Assembly (NCBI GenBank): GCA_035539855.1
Contig: DATLHO010000165.1
Coordinates: forward strand, 1-24,724
Source of the DNA: DATLHO01 sp035539855
Lineage (GTDB): Bacteria > Bacteroidota > Ignavibacteria > OLB7
Direction of reading: 5' to 3'
Length of the DNA: 24,724 nt
Shown here: positions 14,038 to 21,664 of the stretch, piece by piece
Position numbering within the stretch: the first letter of the stretch is position 1
Layout: each line of letters starts with the position of its first letter
Made by a program: the position numbers and the translations under genes
The notes under the pieces: generated by a model
The model's database searches: none
Told to the model about the DNA's origin: nothing
What the model saw: only the letters and a program-made list of their open reading frames with translations

Positions 14038-15777
14038 ATGACCGAGTCGATGACAGACGCGCGCACGGGCAATGCCGGGCGAGCCACCGCACCGATCCCC
14101 CCCGCACCGTTCACCAAGCCGCGTCCGGGAAGCTGGACGCTCGACGCCGCGCACTGCGAGCGTCCGATGCCCCGGTTCGTCAACGGGGTGTTCGAGGAGA
14201 GCTTTGCGCGCGGATTCCGCGAGGGACTCGAAGCGTACGGCGCCCTACTCGAGACGATCGAGGCCGCGCTCGTCAACGGATTCGTCTACTCGTGCGTGCG
14301 GCCGATCGGCGCGCCGGCCGAGCCGAAGGGCGCTCCGCCGAAGGCCGTCTTCAAGCTGCTGACGAGGCTGCATCCGGAGCTGCGCCGTCGCGTGCGCCGC
14401 TCCGAGCAGTCGATGAACGAGCGCATCTGGCGCCACGAGCTCGAGCTCTATCGCACGGTGTGGGCGCCGCCGGTCGACCGCGAGGCGCAGCGACTGCTCG
14501 GCCTGGCGCTGTCGGATCTCGACGACGAAGCGCTCGTCGCCGAGATCGAAGCGAGCTATCGCCACATGAAGGATTCGACGTACGTGCACCATCGCATGAA
14601 CTGCTCGCGCATCATCCCGGTCGGCGACTTCATGGCGCACGCGAAGGAGTGGACGGGCGCGAGCGTCTTCGAGATCCTCGAGGCGCTGCGCGGGGCTTCG
14701 CCGGATTCGCGCACGGGCCTGGCCGAGATGATGAAGGTCGTCGAGCTCGTGCGCAACGACGCCGATACTCGAAGCGATCTCGAGCGCACGGACGATCCGG
14801 CGGCGTTCATCGACTCGCTCGAGGCACGCGCCGACGCTCTCGGCGACGCGACGCGCGAGTGGATGGCGATGGTCGGCCACTCGCTGACGGGATTCTCGCC
14901 GGGGTATCCGACGCTGCGCGAGACGCCGTCGACGCTCGTCGAGGCATTGCGCGGCGCACTTGCCGCGGGTCGCGCCGACGACGCCGCCCGTGCCGGCGCC
15001 CGAGCCTTCGATCGGCTGCGCTCGCGCGTGCCGGCCGAGCACCGCGCCGCGTTCGACGAGCTCTACGCCGAGGCGCGCGATCTCTATCACATGCGCGATC
15101 ACCTCGCGTTCCATTCGCTGCGCAGCTTCGGCGCCGTGCGCCTGGTGGTGCTGGAGGCCGGACGCAGGCTTGCGGTCCGCGGCAGACTTCATGAGCCCGA
15201 GGCCGCGCTCGACGCGACGACCTCGGAGCTCCGCGCCATGCTGCTCGGCGAGGGCGGCCCGAGCGCCGACGACGTGCAGCGGCATCTCGAGTGGCGACGC
15301 ACCGCGACGTCGGAGCACGCGCCGGAGCTGATCGGTCCGGCCCCGGGATCGCCGCCGCCGGACGACTGGCTGCCAAAGGGCGCCGTGCGACTGCAGCGTG
15401 CGGTGACGACATACCTCGGCGCGATGTCGGACGAGTCGCGCGAGTCCGGCAGCCGCGCGCTCGTGCGCGGACTCGCCGCCAGCGGCGGGAAGCGCACGGG
15501 CATTGCCCGACTGGTGCTCAACCCCGGTGACTTCGACCGCATCGAGCAGGGCGACATCCTCGTCGCGAGGATCACGACGCCCGCCTTCAACATCCTCCTA
15601 CCACTCCTCTCGGGCATCGTCACCGACCGCGGCGGCGTCCTCTCGCATCCGGCGATCGTCAGCCGTGAGTACGGCATCCCCGGCGTCGTCGGCGCGCGCA
15701 ACGCGACGACGCTCATCAGCGATGGCGCGCTCGTCGAGATCGATGGGGACGCGGGAACCGTCAGGGTGCTCTCATGA
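14038..15777 (+). CDS. PEP-utilizing enzyme, central domain plus phospho-histidine swivel domain, 579 aa
   Basis: The C-terminal ~90 residues are the swivelling phospho-histidine domain of PEP synthase, PPDK and rifampin phosphotransferase. The motif TDRGGVLSHPAIVSREYGIP contains the catalytic His537, and GDILVARITTPAFNILLP precedes it. Residues ~60-470 form a helical region whose size and place match the substrate- (rifampin-) binding domain of rifampin phosphotransferase. The nucleotide-binding domain is missing here and is encoded by the next gene, which overlaps by ATGA. I chose the ATG at 14038 because gagga lies seven bases upstream; an ATG at 14020 is possible. The expected reaction type is ATP-driven phosphotransfer through phospho-His, giving AMP and phosphate. 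The acceptor is unknown. Confidence 0.9.
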   Translation: MTESMTDARTGNAGRATAPIPPAPFTKPRPGSWTLDAAHCERPMPRFVNGVFEESFARGFREGLEAYGALLETIEAALVNGFVYSCVRPIGAPAEPKGAPPKAVFKLLTRLHPELRRRVRRSEQSMNERIWRHELELYRTVWAPPVDREAQRLLGLALSDLDDEALVAEIEASYRHMKDSTYVHHRMNCSRIIPVGDFMAHAKEWTGASVFEILEALRGASPDSRTGLAEMMKVVELVRNDADTRSDLERTDDPAAFIDSLEARADALGDATREWMAMVGHSLTGFSPGYPTLRETPSTLVEALRGALAAGRADDAARAGARAFDRLRSRVPAEHRAAFDELYAEARDLYHMRDHLAFHSLRSFGAVRLVVLEAGRRLAVRGRLHEPEAALDATTSELRAMLLGEGGPSADDVQRHLEWRRTATSEHAPELIGPAPGSPPPDDWLPKGAVRLQRAVTTYLGAMSDESRESGSRALVRGLAASGGKRTGIARLVLNPGDFDRIEQGDILVARITTPAFNILLPLLSGIVTDRGGVLSHPAIVSREYGIPGVVGARNATTLISDGALVEIDGDAGTVRVLS

Positions 15778-16583
15778 GGATCGAAGCGCTCGAGAACGCT
15801 CTGGACGAGAGCAGCTTCGGCGGCAAGGCCGCCGGCCTGGCACGCACGCTCCAGGCGGGACTCCAGGTCCCGCCCGGACTGGCGCTCGATGTCGAGATGG
15901 TCGAGGCGATGCTGACGTCGAAGGCGGCGATGGACCTGTGCGAGAGCATCGTCGAGCGCCTGCGGGGACGCCCCATGGCGGTGCGCTCGTCGGCCGTCGG
16001 CGAGGACTCCGAGGAGGCGAGCTTCGCCGGGCAGCACCTGACGTGCCTGAACGTTCGCGGCGCGGAGGCACTCATCAAGGCGATCCGCGAAGTGCGCGCA
16101 TCGGCCGGCACCGCCTCGGCGCTCGCCTACCGGCGCAAGCTCGGACTCGACGAGGCGCCCCGTCTCGGCATCGTCGTCCAGCGCATGGTCGCGGCCGAGA
16201 CCGCGGGCGTGCTCTTCACGACCAACCCCGTCACCGGCGCCGACGAGCGCGTGATCGAGGCGTCATGGGGACTCGGCGAGGCGGTGGTTTCGGGGATCGT
16301 CACGCCCGATCGCTGGCGCATGCTCCGCGACGGCACCGTCGTCGAAGCGCTCGCCGGCGAAAAGGACGTCGAGATCGTCCCGCTCGACAACGGCGTCGAG
16401 GAGCGCCCGGTCGAGGGCGAACGCGTGTACGAGCTCTGTCTCGGAACAAACGACCTGGCGAAGCTCGCCGCGCTCGCGCGGCGCTGCGACGAGTACTTCG
16501 GCGCGCCGAGCGACGTCGAGTGGGCCTTCGAGGACGACGAGCTCTACCTGCTTCAGCGGCGCGCCGTCACGACGACGGCGTGA
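15774..16583 (+). CDS. PEP/pyruvate-binding (PPDK N-terminal, ATP-grasp) domain protein, 269 aa
   Basis: This gene encodes only the ATP-grasp half of a PPDK/PEP-synthase-type enzyme. Motifs in order are FGGKAAGLARTLQAG (15-29), VRSSAVGED (70-78) with SFAGQ (83-87), VVQRMVAAETAGVLFTTNPVTG (134-155), IEASWGLGEAVVSG and the closing DVEWAFEDDELYLLQRR. All usual nucleotide-site signatures are present. It is somewhat shorter than the ~315-residue domain of rifampin phosphotransferase; the shortening is mainly near residues 45-65. Its product should phosphorylate His537 of the upstream protein. In single-chain relatives this domain comes first, so the gene order here is reversed. Translation is coupled to the upstream gene by ATGA at 15774-15777. 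Confidence 0.92.
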   Translation: MRIEALENALDESSFGGKAAGLARTLQAGLQVPPGLALDVEMVEAMLTSKAAMDLCESIVERLRGRPMAVRSSAVGEDSEEASFAGQHLTCLNVRGAEALIKAIREVRASAGTASALAYRRKLGLDEAPRLGIVVQRMVAAETAGVLFTTNPVTGADERVIEASWGLGEAVVSGIVTPDRWRMLRDGTVVEALAGEKDVEIVPLDNGVEERPVEGERVYELCLGTNDLAKLAALARRCDEYFGAPSDVEWAFEDDELYLLQRRAVTTTA

Positions 16584-16601
16584 CATGACCGACGGAAACT
16601 G

Positions 16602-16645
16602 CGGAGGGGATCGCGGCAGGCGCCACGATCCCCTCCGTCGTTCAT
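16602..16645 (+). terminator. Intrinsic-type terminator after the tetR/PEP-enzyme operon
   Basis: cggaggggatcg (16602-16613) pairs perfectly with cgatcccctccg (16626-16637) around a 12-nt loop, followed by tcgttcattgctc. It starts 18 bases after the stop of the ATP-grasp gene and lies before the 3' end of the convergent arylsulfotransferase-like gene at 16658. Confidence 0.75.
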
Positions 16646-16657
16646 TGCTCTCCTGAC

Positions 16658-19327
16658 TTATCGCACGACCGCAAGCCGGTGCGTGGTCGTTCCCTCCGGC
16701 GTCGTGACCAGGCAGAGGTACATGCCGGCGGCGAGCTCGTCGAGGCGCAGGCTGATGCGCTGCGTTCCTGCGCGGACCGCGCCCGCAAACGGCTCGGCGA
16801 CGGTCGTGCCCGAGAGGTCCACGATGCGGACGCTCATGTCGCTAGCGCGCGCGAGCGTCACCGTGAGCAGCGCGCTCGAGCCCGCGGGATTCGGCGTCAG
16901 CGTGCTCGCGCCGACGATGGCGCGCTCGGCGACGACGCCGATGGTCGCGTCGACCGTGAAGCTCCCGACGGGACTCGTGAACTGCTCGCCGAGCGCGTTG
17001 GTCGCACGCACCACCCACCAGTACATGCCGGGTGTCAGGGCTCCGGCCGGAGTCATCGCTTCGAGCGACGCGACGGTCGTGTCGACGAGGATGCCGTCAT
17101 CCATCGGACCGCCGTCGATCGACGGGTTGGCGGCGACGAGGAGCCGGAAGTGCTCCGTCGACGTGTCGGACTGCCAGAGGAATCGAACCGCGCCGGCGCC
17201 GACGGTCGAACCGGCGGCGGGCAGCACCGGCGTGATGCGCTCCGGCAGCGCCGGGGCGATCTCGGCCGCGGTTCGGAAGTCCCACACCTGCGACCAGTTG
17301 CCCGTGCCCGATGCGCCACTCGGGCGCACGCGCCAGTAGTAGCGATCCCCGGCGCCGATGGCCTCGAGCCACAGGATCGAGCCGGCAACGGTCGTGTCGA
17401 CGACCGGGTCGTTGAAGAACATGTCGTTCGCCGAGAGCTGCACGTCGTACGACGTGGCGCCGGCGAACGGCGCCCAGCGCAGGGCCGGGGCCATCGTCAG
17501 GTTCGTCGCTCCCTGCGGCGGCGCGACGAGCGTCAGCACGTGCGGAACGCCTCCGGTCGTAAAGCTGCGGGCCGGTGACCACGCGCCGTCGATCTCATCG
17601 CCGATCGCTCGCACGCGCCAGAAGTACTGCGTCCATTCCATCAGGACCGGGACGCCGGTCGAAGTCGCCGCCAGATCGACTTCCTCGTGAACGATTCGCT
17701 CGAATGCGTCGTCGGTCGCAAGCTGCACGTGGTATGCCCGCGCGCCGCCCGTGCGCTCCCAGATGAGCTCCGGCGCCAGCTCGATGTCGAGCGTGTCGGC
17801 GGCGGGACTCACCAGCTCGGTCGTCACGCGCCAGGCCGCCGGCAACCGGAATGCGCGGTAGGTGAAGACACCGTTCGGCATCGTCATCTCGAACGCCACC
17901 GTTCCGTCGGGACGCACTTCGGTGATCGTGTTGTTCGCTCCCCATCCGATCATCGTGTTGCCGTTGGGCAGCCGCTGCGCGTTGCCCATGGCGTAGGAGT
18001 AGATCTCCGGCGTGTGACGGAACTGCCACGCGACCGTCGCGGTCATCGCCGTCTCGTCGAGCCGGTACTCGACCGCGCGCGAGTGCGGTGTCGGGTGATG
18101 GTTGCCGTTGTCGAAGAGAAGGATGTTGCCGTTGGCCACGCGGCGCGCGTCGTGCTGGTAGGAGAAGCGGTCGGGATCGTTCGTGAACGTGAACTGGTTG
18201 TTCTTTCCGCCGAGCCGCCAGATGATCGCCCCGGTCGTGCGGCTGATCTTCGTCACCTCGTCGAGATGGCGCGATGACAGCAGCAGGTTGCCGTCGGTGT
18301 CGAAGTCGAGCGAGTTCGGGTGGACGTGGTCGACGGTCTCGGCCGTGAGATCCTCGTAGGTCGCGTCGGTCACCGCGAAGTGATCGACCGAGCGCCACTC
18401 GAACACGACCGTGCCGTCGGGCTCGAGCTCCTGGATGACCATGTCGAGCACGATCGCATCCTTGCGGCCGCCGGTCACGATGTCGCTGAGATCGACGCGG
18501 CGCGGCGCCAGCCCCATAATCAGCACGTTGCTGTTCGGCAGCACCAGCAGCTCGTGGACGTCGGTCTGGTAGCCCGAGCCGATGTTGACCGTTCCGAGCT
18601 CGGCGTACGTGCTGTCGAGAATGACGTAGACGCTGCGCTCGGTGTCGTAGTAGGTCACGGTGCCGTTCGCCTGGCGCTTGAAGTCGAACGCGGGCTGCCC
18701 CTTGCGCTCGCGGAACAGCGGCACGCCATCGTTGTCGAGCACCATCAGGTAGGGAGTCGTGCCGATCTGCTGGTTGAAGGCGAGGTTCGCCAGGTAGATG
18801 CGGCCGGGCGCGGGATCGTTGACGGTCGTGACGGTGAGCGCGGGGAAGTCCGACGGAGCCACCGACGCGGTCGACGCCGACGGCGCCTCCGTCACCGGGA
18901 TCTCCGATGGCCAGCGCGCTGCCTCGATGATCTCCTGCGGCGTCGTGTCGGCAGTGAAACGGAACGACGTCGCTGCGATCGCGGCGCCGGCTCTCGAGCG
19001 GAGCCCGTCGCGCATGACGACGGTGACGCGCTCTCCGGAGGCGAACGGCTCATCCGGGGTGAAGACGATCGTGCGCCCGTCGGCGGCGAGGACGAGACGT
19101 CCCGCGTGCGCGCCGCTGATCTCGCCGGTGACGGCAAGCAGCGTCGGCGCCTCCAGACTGGTGCGATCGAGAAGTGGCCCCGGGCGCAGAATGATCGCGC
19201 TTCGTCGCGAGACCCATTCCGCCGCCGGGCGGGGTGACTGGTATTCGAAAGGAACGGGCGCGGTCTGCGCGCCGACGGTCAATGCCATGGCCATAAGCCA
19301 TAGCGGCAGCATGATCAGATTCCTCAC
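16658..19327 (-). CDS. Secreted arylsulfotransferase-like protein with T9SS sorting domain, 889 aa
   Basis: In order: a signal peptide (RNLIMLPLWLMAMALTVGAQ), an Ig-like SbsA-type domain (~24-127), and an arylsulfotransferase-like propeller (~165-500). Three fibronectin-III-like domains follow (~500-800, with repeated YFWRVRA, YYWRVRP and YWWVVRA motifs), then a C-terminal T9SS type A sorting domain (STLTPNPAGS, ending GMYLCLVTTPEGTTTHRLAVVR). Propeller features include DHVHPNSLDF and YQHDARRVANGNILLFDNGNHH. The H-x-N pattern resembles the active-site region of bacterial arylsulfate sulfotransferases; activity is uncertain. I chose a GTG start at 19327 because GGAG lies six bases upstream and the signal peptide follows directly. 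The protein should be surface-attached or released by type IX secretion. It diverges from another T9SS cargo gene. Confidence 0.9.
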   Translation of the reverse strand: MRNLIMLPLWLMAMALTVGAQTAPVPFEYQSPRPAAEWVSRRSAIILRPGPLLDRTSLEAPTLLAVTGEISGAHAGRLVLAADGRTIVFTPDEPFASGERVTVVMRDGLRSRAGAAIAATSFRFTADTTPQEIIEAARWPSEIPVTEAPSASTASVAPSDFPALTVTTVNDPAPGRIYLANLAFNQQIGTTPYLMVLDNDGVPLFRERKGQPAFDFKRQANGTVTYYDTERSVYVILDSTYAELGTVNIGSGYQTDVHELLVLPNSNVLIMGLAPRRVDLSDIVTGGRKDAIVLDMVIQELEPDGTVVFEWRSVDHFAVTDATYEDLTAETVDHVHPNSLDFDTDGNLLLSSRHLDEVTKISRTTGAIIWRLGGKNNQFTFTNDPDRFSYQHDARRVANGNILLFDNGNHHPTPHSRAVEYRLDETAMTATVAWQFRHTPEIYSYAMGNAQRLPNGNTMIGWGANNTITEVRPDGTVAFEMTMPNGVFTYRAFRLPAAWRVTTELVSPAADTLDIELAPELIWERTGGARAYHVQLATDDAFERIVHEEVDLAATSTGVPVLMEWTQYFWRVRAIGDEIDGAWSPARSFTTGGVPHVLTLVAPPQGATNLTMAPALRWAPFAGATSYDVQLSANDMFFNDPVVDTTVAGSILWLEAIGAGDRYYWRVRPSGASGTGNWSQVWDFRTAAEIAPALPERITPVLPAAGSTVGAGAVRFLWQSDTSTEHFRLLVAANPSIDGGPMDDGILVDTTVASLEAMTPAGALTPGMYWWVVRATNALGEQFTSPVGSFTVDATIGVVAERAIVGASTLTPNPAGSSALLTVTLARASDMSVRIVDLSGTTVAEPFAGAVRAGTQRISLRLDELAAGMYLCLVTTPEGTTTHRLAVVR

Positions 19328-19636
19328 GCGACGCTCCGAGCTTGGGGTGTGGTCGCGCCGGTCTGCCATCCGGTACGGCCCGTGGGTGATGAGTCGTCAT
19401 CCACCGGCGAGCGTCGGCGCACGGGACCTCCCGATGCGCCGCGCCGGCTTCACGATACACGTACCACGACGCCGACGTCGGTTACAGCGGCCTCGTATGA
19501 TTGCCCGCGTCTTCGTATCGTTGATCCCTGCCTGCGGCCTCCCCACGGCCGCTGCCGATCCACTCTCCCGCCGCGGCAATCGCCCATGGCGCGCGCATTT
19601 CGCCGGGATCAATCCAATCTCGAACAGCTTCTACCC
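19328..19636. promoter_or_regulatory. Divergent promoter region of the two T9SS cargo genes
   Basis: These 309 bases separate the start codons of the arylsulfotransferase-like gene (minus) and the sugar dehydrogenase-like gene (plus), so both promoters should lie here. I see no convincing canonical -35/-10 pair, no strong dyad and no small gene. An in-frame ATG at 19586 could extend the plus-strand gene by 17 codons. Confidence 0.4.
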
Positions 19637-21622
19637 ATGCTGGTTTCGAATCGTCACCTCATTGCCGTTCTCCTGCTGACCCTGCTGGCGACGGCCACGG
19701 CCCGGTCACAGCCGTTCGAGCATCGCACCGTCGTCGAGGGACTCGAGATTCCGTGGGAGATTCTCTGGGGACCCGACGACCGGATCTGGGTGACCGAGCG
19801 TCCCGGGCGCGTCAGCCGCATCGATCCGGAGACCGGCGCGCGCCGGCAGCTTCTGCGCCTGGCGAACCCCTTCGACCTCGCCGAGATCGGCATGCTCGGC
19901 ATGGCGCTGCATCCCCGGTTCGAGGAGACGCCGTACGTCTACATCGTCGATGCCTACGTGCGCGACGGTGAGATCCTCGAGCGGGTGACCCGCTACCTCT
20001 ACGACCCGCGCCGCGACACGCTGTGGCGCGACGAGGAGCTTCTCGACAGCATCCAGGCCGGGATCTCGCACGGCGGCAGCCGGCTCGCGATCGGACCGGA
20101 CAGCATGCTCTACATCACGATCGGCGACAAGGGCTCCAACGCTCTCGATGCCGTCGATCACACGAAGATCTTCGGCAAGACGCTGCGCATGACCCTCGAC
20201 GGTCGCGTGCCCGCCGACAATCCCTGGCCGCACTACCAGTGGCCGCAGAGCCTTATCTGGACGACCGGCCATCGCAACTCGCAGGGCCTGGCCTTCGGTC
20301 CCGACGGAACGCTCTACGCGTCGGAGCACGGGCCGCACCTCGTCGACGACGAGGTCAACATCCTGAAGCGGGGTCGCAACTACGGGTGGCCGCACGTGCA
20401 GGGACTTTGCGACGGCGTGCACGACGAGAACGAGGGGGCGTACTGCGCCGACTCCAACGTCGTCGAGCCGATCCGGGCGTTCACGCCGTCGGTCGCGCCG
20501 GCCGGACTCGAGTACTACGACCACCTGCTGATCGACGAGTGGCGCGGCTCACTGCTCATGGCGTCGATGGGTCTCGTCTCGCCGACGCCCGACAACCCGA
20601 CGCTGAGCCTGCTGCAGTTGAAGCTCGATGCCTCCGGTGCGAGCGTCGAGGAGATGGTGCCCTGGTTCGTCGGGGAGTTCGGTCGGATCCGCGATCTCTG
20701 CGTCGCGCCCGACGGCCGCGTCTTCATCGCGACGAGCAATCGCGACGGCCGGCACTGGCCGAGCTACGAACGCTACGCCAGCGACCGGATCATCGAGATT
20801 CGTCCGCCGGCCGACACCACGTGGGTGGCGGCGACGACGCTCTCCGGACTCCAGTTCTGCGCGGGGGATTCCTTGTCGGTGGGCTTTGCGGCCGGCGGGC
20901 GTTTTCGCGCCGGCAATCGGTTCGTCGTCGAGCTCTCCGACGCGACGGGATCGTTCGCGCGCCCGCTGGTCGTCGGATCGACGACGCCCATCGGCGGCGC
21001 GCTCGACTCGCTGGGCGGGATTCTTCCGATCGCCATTCCCGATTCACTCGGCAGCGGCGATTCATACGCCATGCGCCTTGTCTCAACCCGTCCGGCGAGT
21101 CCGGTCGCGCCGCTGGCCTCCGGACTCCGCATCGGCGAGCGTCCCCGGCCGGTGCTGCGCGACAGCGTCGGCGTGCTGCGGGCGGCGTCCGGCTATCGCA
21201 TCTATCGCTGGCACGTCGGGGACGCGGACATCGCCGACGCCGATACCGCCACGTGGATTCCCCGTCGCTCCGGTCGATACTGGGTCGAGGTCGTCGACTC
21301 GCTCGGATGCATCGGCACGTCGAACATCGTCGAGGTGCTCGTCAGCGGCGTGCCGCTGCCGGCCCTTGCGACCACGAGCGTGCGCGTGATGCCGCAGCCG
21401 ATGCGCGATCGCCTCGTCGTCGAGCTCGACGTCGAGCGGCCTGGTCGTGTCGAGCTCGTCGTCTCGAACGCGGCCGGCGCGGTCGTGCGTGAGTTGACGC
21501 GCGAGGCCTCGGCCGGCACGCTGCGCATCGAGATTCCGGTCGAGTCGCTCGAGCCGGGTCTGTACCTCGTCGACCTCCGCACGCCGGCCGGCCGATGGTC
21601 CGGCAAGGTCGTGCGCGAGTGA
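19637..21622 (+). CDS. Secreted PQQ-dependent sugar dehydrogenase-like protein with T9SS sorting domain, 661 aa
   Basis: A signal peptide (HLIAVLLLTLLATATARSQ) precedes a soluble glucose dehydrogenase (GSDH, Yli-type) six-bladed propeller at about 25-400. Typical motifs are IPWEILWGPDDRIWVTERPGRV, ISHGGSRLAIGPD, GHRNSQGLAFGPDG and SEHGPHLVDDEVN, with GRNYGWP following. These correspond to the PQQ- and substrate-site segments of the family, which oxidises sugar aldoses using pyrroloquinoline quinone. A beta-rich region follows (~400-585), then a T9SS type A sorting domain (VRVMPQPMRDRLVVELDV, ending GLYLVDLRTPAGRWSGKVVRE). Whether PQQ is bound in this organism is untested. The ATG at 19637 is six codons before the signal core. 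The electron acceptor and the sugar are unknown. Confidence 0.9.
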   Translation: MLVSNRHLIAVLLLTLLATATARSQPFEHRTVVEGLEIPWEILWGPDDRIWVTERPGRVSRIDPETGARRQLLRLANPFDLAEIGMLGMALHPRFEETPYVYIVDAYVRDGEILERVTRYLYDPRRDTLWRDEELLDSIQAGISHGGSRLAIGPDSMLYITIGDKGSNALDAVDHTKIFGKTLRMTLDGRVPADNPWPHYQWPQSLIWTTGHRNSQGLAFGPDGTLYASEHGPHLVDDEVNILKRGRNYGWPHVQGLCDGVHDENEGAYCADSNVVEPIRAFTPSVAPAGLEYYDHLLIDEWRGSLLMASMGLVSPTPDNPTLSLLQLKLDASGASVEEMVPWFVGEFGRIRDLCVAPDGRVFIATSNRDGRHWPSYERYASDRIIEIRPPADTTWVAATTLSGLQFCAGDSLSVGFAAGGRFRAGNRFVVELSDATGSFARPLVVGSTTPIGGALDSLGGILPIAIPDSLGSGDSYAMRLVSTRPASPVAPLASGLRIGERPRPVLRDSVGVLRAASGYRIYRWHVGDADIADADTATWIPRRSGRYWVEVVDSLGCIGTSNIVEVLVSGVPLPALATTSVRVMPQPMRDRLVVELDVERPGRVELVVSNAAGAVVRELTREASAGTLRIEIPVESLEPGLYLVDLRTPAGRWSGKVVRE

Positions 21623-21640
21623 TCGGCGGATGTTCGTCGC

Positions 21641-21664
21641 GGCGGAGGCCTACTGGCCTCCGCC
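21641..21664. terminator. Perfect hairpin between convergent genes
   Basis: ggcggaggcc (21641-21650) pairs with ggcctccgcc (21655-21664) around tact. It lies 18 bases after the dehydrogenase stop and overlaps the last codons and stop of the convergent receptor gene. It may act as a shared terminator; there is no T-run. Confidence 0.5.
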
